This document shows, one piece after another, positions 62,240-64,000 of a stretch of DNA of 64,000 nucleotides (its first letter is position 1; every line of letters begins with the position of its first letter). The stretch is from assembly GCF_000014045.1 (NCBI RefSeq), contig NC_008209.1:1697001-1761000 (forward strand). The letters run 5' to 3'. Origin of the DNA: Roseobacter denitrificans OCh 114 (GTDB lineage Bacteria; Pseudomonadota; Alphaproteobacteria; Rhodobacterales; Rhodobacteraceae). The translations under genes and the position numbers were made by a program. A model generated the notes under the pieces. That model was not told the origin of the DNA, searched no databases, and was given only the letters and a program-made list of their open reading frames with translations.

Positions 62240-63538
62240 TCAGCTGGTGGCCTTGGCAAGCGCCTGATCCAGATCGGCGATCAGGTCGTCGGCGTCCTCG
62301 GTCCCGATGGATATACGCACAACGCCCGGCCCGGCCCCTGCCGCCTCCTGCTGCTCTTGGGTCAACTGGCGGTGCGTGGTGGACGCCGAATGCGTCACGA
62401 TGGATCGTGTATCACCCAGATTTGCCACATGGCTGAAGACTTCAAGCGCGTTCACGAACTTGATGCAGGCTTCATAGCCGCCCTTGATCGCAAAGGTGAA
62501 CAGGCCGCCCGCACCCTTTGGGCAAATCCTTTTCACCCGGTCATGGTAGGGCGATGACGGCAGGCCCGCGTAGGTCACGTAGTCGACCCGCGGGTCTTTT
62601 TCCAGCCACTTGGTGATCGTCTCCGCGTTCTCCACGTGACGGTCCATCCGCAGCGACAGCGTTTCTGTCCCCATCAATGTGTAATGCGCGGCTTGCGGGT
62701 TCATGGTCATCCCGAGGTCGCGCAGGCCGATGGCAATCGAGTGGAAGGTAAACGCCAGCGGGCCAAAGGTTTCGTGGAATTTCAGCCCGTGATAGGCCGG
62801 TTCCGGCTGGCTCAGCGACGGGAATTTGTCATTGGCAGACCAGTCGAATTTGCCCGAATCCACGATGCAGCCGCCCGTCACCGTGCCGTTGCCTGTCAGG
62901 TATTTCGTGGTGGAGTGCACAACCAGCGTCGCACCATGTTCGATCGGGCGACACAGATATGGCGTGGCGGATGTGTTATCCACGATCAGCGGAATGCCCG
63001 CCGCGTCAGATATCTTGGAAATCGCATCGAGATCGGTGATATATCCGCCCGGATTGGCAATCGCCTCGCAGAACACCGCGCGGGTGTCGTCGTTGATCGC
63101 GGCCTTGACGGCGTCCAGATCGTCGAAATCGACAAAGGTGCATTCCCAGCCAAACCGCTTGATCGTGTGGCTGAACTGCGTGACCGTGCCGCCGTAAAGA
63201 CGGGTTGACGCCACCACGTTCTTGCCTGGCCCCATCAGGGGAAACAGCGCCATGATCTGGGCCGCATGGCCAGAGGAACAGCAGGCTGCACCCACGCCCC
63301 CTTCGAGGGTTGCAATCCGCTCCTGCAGCACCGCAACCGTCGGGTTGGTCAGCCGGGAATAGATGAATCCGACTTCCTGCAGGTTGAACAGGGCCGCTGC
63401 GTGGTCGGTGTCGCGAAAGACATAGGCGGTTGTCTGGTAAATGGGCGTCTGCCGTGCACCTGTTGCAGGGTCCGGACGCGCGCCGGCGTGAATCTGCAAC
63501 GTGTCAAAGCCGTAGCTGGGACCTTCTGGGTCTGTCAT
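62240..63538 (-). CDS. metY: O-acetylhomoserine aminocarboxypropyltransferase (MetY-type, sulfhydrylase)
   Basis: A 432-residue PLP enzyme of the Cys/Met-metabolism family. The PLP lysine is Lys212 in VVHSTTKYLTGNG, with the cofactor-binding IVDNTSATPYL before it and the N-terminal YGFDTLQIHAGARPDPATGARQ typical for MetY, which makes homocysteine from O-acetylhomoserine and sulfide. The length fits MetY rather than the shorter MetZ/MetB. ATG 63538 is chosen for CAGGAGAA upstream; an earlier in-frame ATG at 63802 adds an unlikely Arg/Pro-rich extension. An inverted repeat lies 25 bases upstream. Confidence 0.94.
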   Translation of the reverse strand: MTDPEGPSYGFDTLQIHAGARPDPATGARQTPIYQTTAYVFRDTDHAAALFNLQEVGFIYSRLTNPTVAVLQERIATLEGGVGAACCSSGHAAQIMALFPLMGPGKNVVASTRLYGGTVTQFSHTIKRFGWECTFVDFDDLDAVKAAINDDTRAVFCEAIANPGGYITDLDAISKISDAAGIPLIVDNTSATPYLCRPIEHGATLVVHSTTKYLTGNGTVTGGCIVDSGKFDWSANDKFPSLSQPEPAYHGLKFHETFGPLAFTFHSIAIGLRDLGMTMNPQAAHYTLMGTETLSLRMDRHVENAETITKWLEKDPRVDYVTYAGLPSSPYHDRVKRICPKGAGGLFTFAIKGGYEACIKFVNALEVFSHVANLGDTRSIVTHSASTTHRQLTQEQQEAAGAGPGVVRISIGTEDADDLIADLDQALAKATS

Positions 63539-63562
63539 CGTGGGTTCTCCTGAGGACTTGAT

Positions 63563-63582
63563 TTGCCACATGGTTATGGCAA
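63563..63582 (-). promoter_or_regulatory. Inverted repeat upstream of metY
   Basis: TTGCCA (63563-63568) and TGGCAA (63577-63582) are perfect inverted repeats with an 8-base spacer, 25 bases before the metY start. It may form a leader hairpin ahead of the ribosome site or be an operator of a methionine or cysteine regulator. Inference from symmetry. Confidence 0.35.
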
Positions 63583-63815
63583 GCCGCACAAGGGTACAAG
63601 GGTCGCGCGCCCAGGCCGCCACATCCGCAACCCTCTGCGTGTTGGTATCCGGTGCGCGCCCGATCGCGCGATGACAGGAGGCGGGGTGGCAAGGGTGCGC
63701 AAGGCATCCTGTCCCGAGAGGGTCGGCATTTGGCCGTGGCCGGGGCATGGCATCCATGGGCAGATCGCTCAGGTCTGGCACGCGGTCTCCCGTGCCGGGC
63801 ACACCAAAGCGTCAT

Positions 63816-63911
63816 GGGCAAAAAAACGACCCCATCCACGGCTTCGTGAAATCAAGGATTTCAACGCGTTAAGCGATATGCGACGGTTGCGGCACTTCGC
63901 CAGACGCTACA
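63816..63911 (+). repeat. Dispersed intergenic hairpin repeat, copy 4
   Basis: Begins AAAGCGTCATG and ends CGCCAGACGCTAC. The inner palindrome TGAAATC-AAG-GATTTCA (63847-63863) is identical to copy 3 and is followed by GCGTTA, but the left outer arm (CACGTAACGC) is missing or changed. Unlike the other copies it lies in a divergent gap, right before a start codon. Confidence 0.7.
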
Positions 63912-63922
63912 CAGGACGTCCC

Positions 63923-64000
63923 ATGCCCAGTTTGCCCGATTTCCGCCTTGAGACCCATTTCGCCAAATGGGAGTTTACCGCGCAGTACCATCTGACGGCT
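63923..64000 (+). CDS. PLP-dependent aminotransferase, N-terminal end (continues past window)
   Basis: An open frame from ATG 63923 to the window edge gives 26 residues, starting MPSLPDFRLETHFAKWEF. The start resembles class I/II aminotransferases of Roseobacter-group bacteria that begin with this LPDFRLETHFxKWEF pattern. No PLP lysine or other active-site residue is in the window, so the call rests on the N-terminal resemblance only. No clear ribosome site; the end of a dispersed repeat lies 12 bases upstream. Confidence 0.5.
   Translation, partial: MPSLPDFRLETHFAKWEFTAQYHLTA

Larger units (their letters stand above)
63539..63922. other. Intergenic region between divergent metY and an aminotransferase gene
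   Basis: These 384 bases hold a perfect 6-bp inverted repeat near metY (63563-63582) and repeat copy 4 (63816-63911) next to the rightward gene. No gene is supported in between, though open frames exist on both strands. I compared the metY leader with SAM-II and SAM/SAH riboswitch hallmarks and found no match. Confidence 0.6.

Noticed and set aside
63539-63640. SAM riboswitch in the metY leader
   Set aside because: A hairpin exists, but the conserved SAM-II (GCTAAA-like) and SAM/SAH elements are not present.
63539-63802. N-terminal extension of metY back to ATG 63802
   Set aside because: The added part is Arg/Pro/Cys-rich and unlike the family; ATG 63538 has CAGGAGAA in front and gives the standard N-terminus.

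Overview
The window is chromosomal DNA of an alphaproteobacterium, almost certainly Rhodobacterales, Roseobacter group. The evidence is the gene content and order (soxBDAG sarcosine oxidase, dnaG-rpoD, nrdR-ribDE-ribBX-ribH-nusB, small proteins of the DUF6324 and DUF6476 type), high GC, frequent 4-base stop/start overlaps, an SOS box of the GTTC-N7-GTTC kind, and a tRNA-His with A73, encoded CCA and no extra 5' G. I see no insertion sequence, prophage, plasmid gene or CRISPR array. It is mostly core genome with a few lineage-specific genes.

Layout. 1-6.2 kb: end of an unknown gene, sodB, a LOG-family nucleosidase, a LysM protein, an Atm1-type ABC exporter, an SDR protein lacking the usual catalytic lysine, and a DUF302 protein. 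6.2-11.3 kb: a leftward RND efflux pair behind an 18-bp palindrome. 11.5-15.1 kb: a yfgM-bamB-der outer-membrane/ribosome assembly cluster. 15.2-17.7 kb: TspO-like, DUF2235 and small membrane proteins. 17.9-24.7 kb: glutamate dehydrogenase and sarcosine oxidase soxBDAG. 25.1-29.8 kb: dnaG, rpoD and a lower-GC membrane protein gene. 29.9-35.8 kb: HlyU-like, YjbQ, then nrdR, riboflavin synthesis and nusB. 35.8-41.5 kb: small proteins, SOS-controlled mmcB, tRNA-His, an AraC regulator, an RluD-type pseudouridine synthase and rpoH. 41.6-48.5 kb: PepF, a repeat-containing coiled-coil membrane protein, the damage-response ligase/exonuclease pair, a lipase-like hydrolase and an SCP2 protein. 48.6-53.6 kb: TPR protein, SUV3-like helicase, S4 protein, ferredoxin FdxA and CarD. 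53.6-57.8 kb: cobS/cobT, a CPA2 antiporter and an AsnC regulator. 58.0-64.0 kb: hppD, a large GspL/GspC-like fusion, a SIMPL protein, MetY and the start of an aminotransferase.

How it fits together. Sarcosine oxidase yields glycine and methylene-tetrahydrofolate and glutamate dehydrogenase handles ammonium, which fits a marine methylated-amine user. Two sigma factors (RpoD, RpoH), primase, CarD and NusB make the window rich in basic transcription and replication functions.

The most unusual signals are a dispersed intergenic repeat of about 106 bp with a strong hairpin, found four times; a single-span protein with a GspL/PilM-like N-terminus and a GspC/PilP-like C-terminus but no secretion genes nearby; four GANTC methylation sites within 50 bp upstream of rpoD; and several candidate operators. 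All calls come from reading the sequence; no database search was run.
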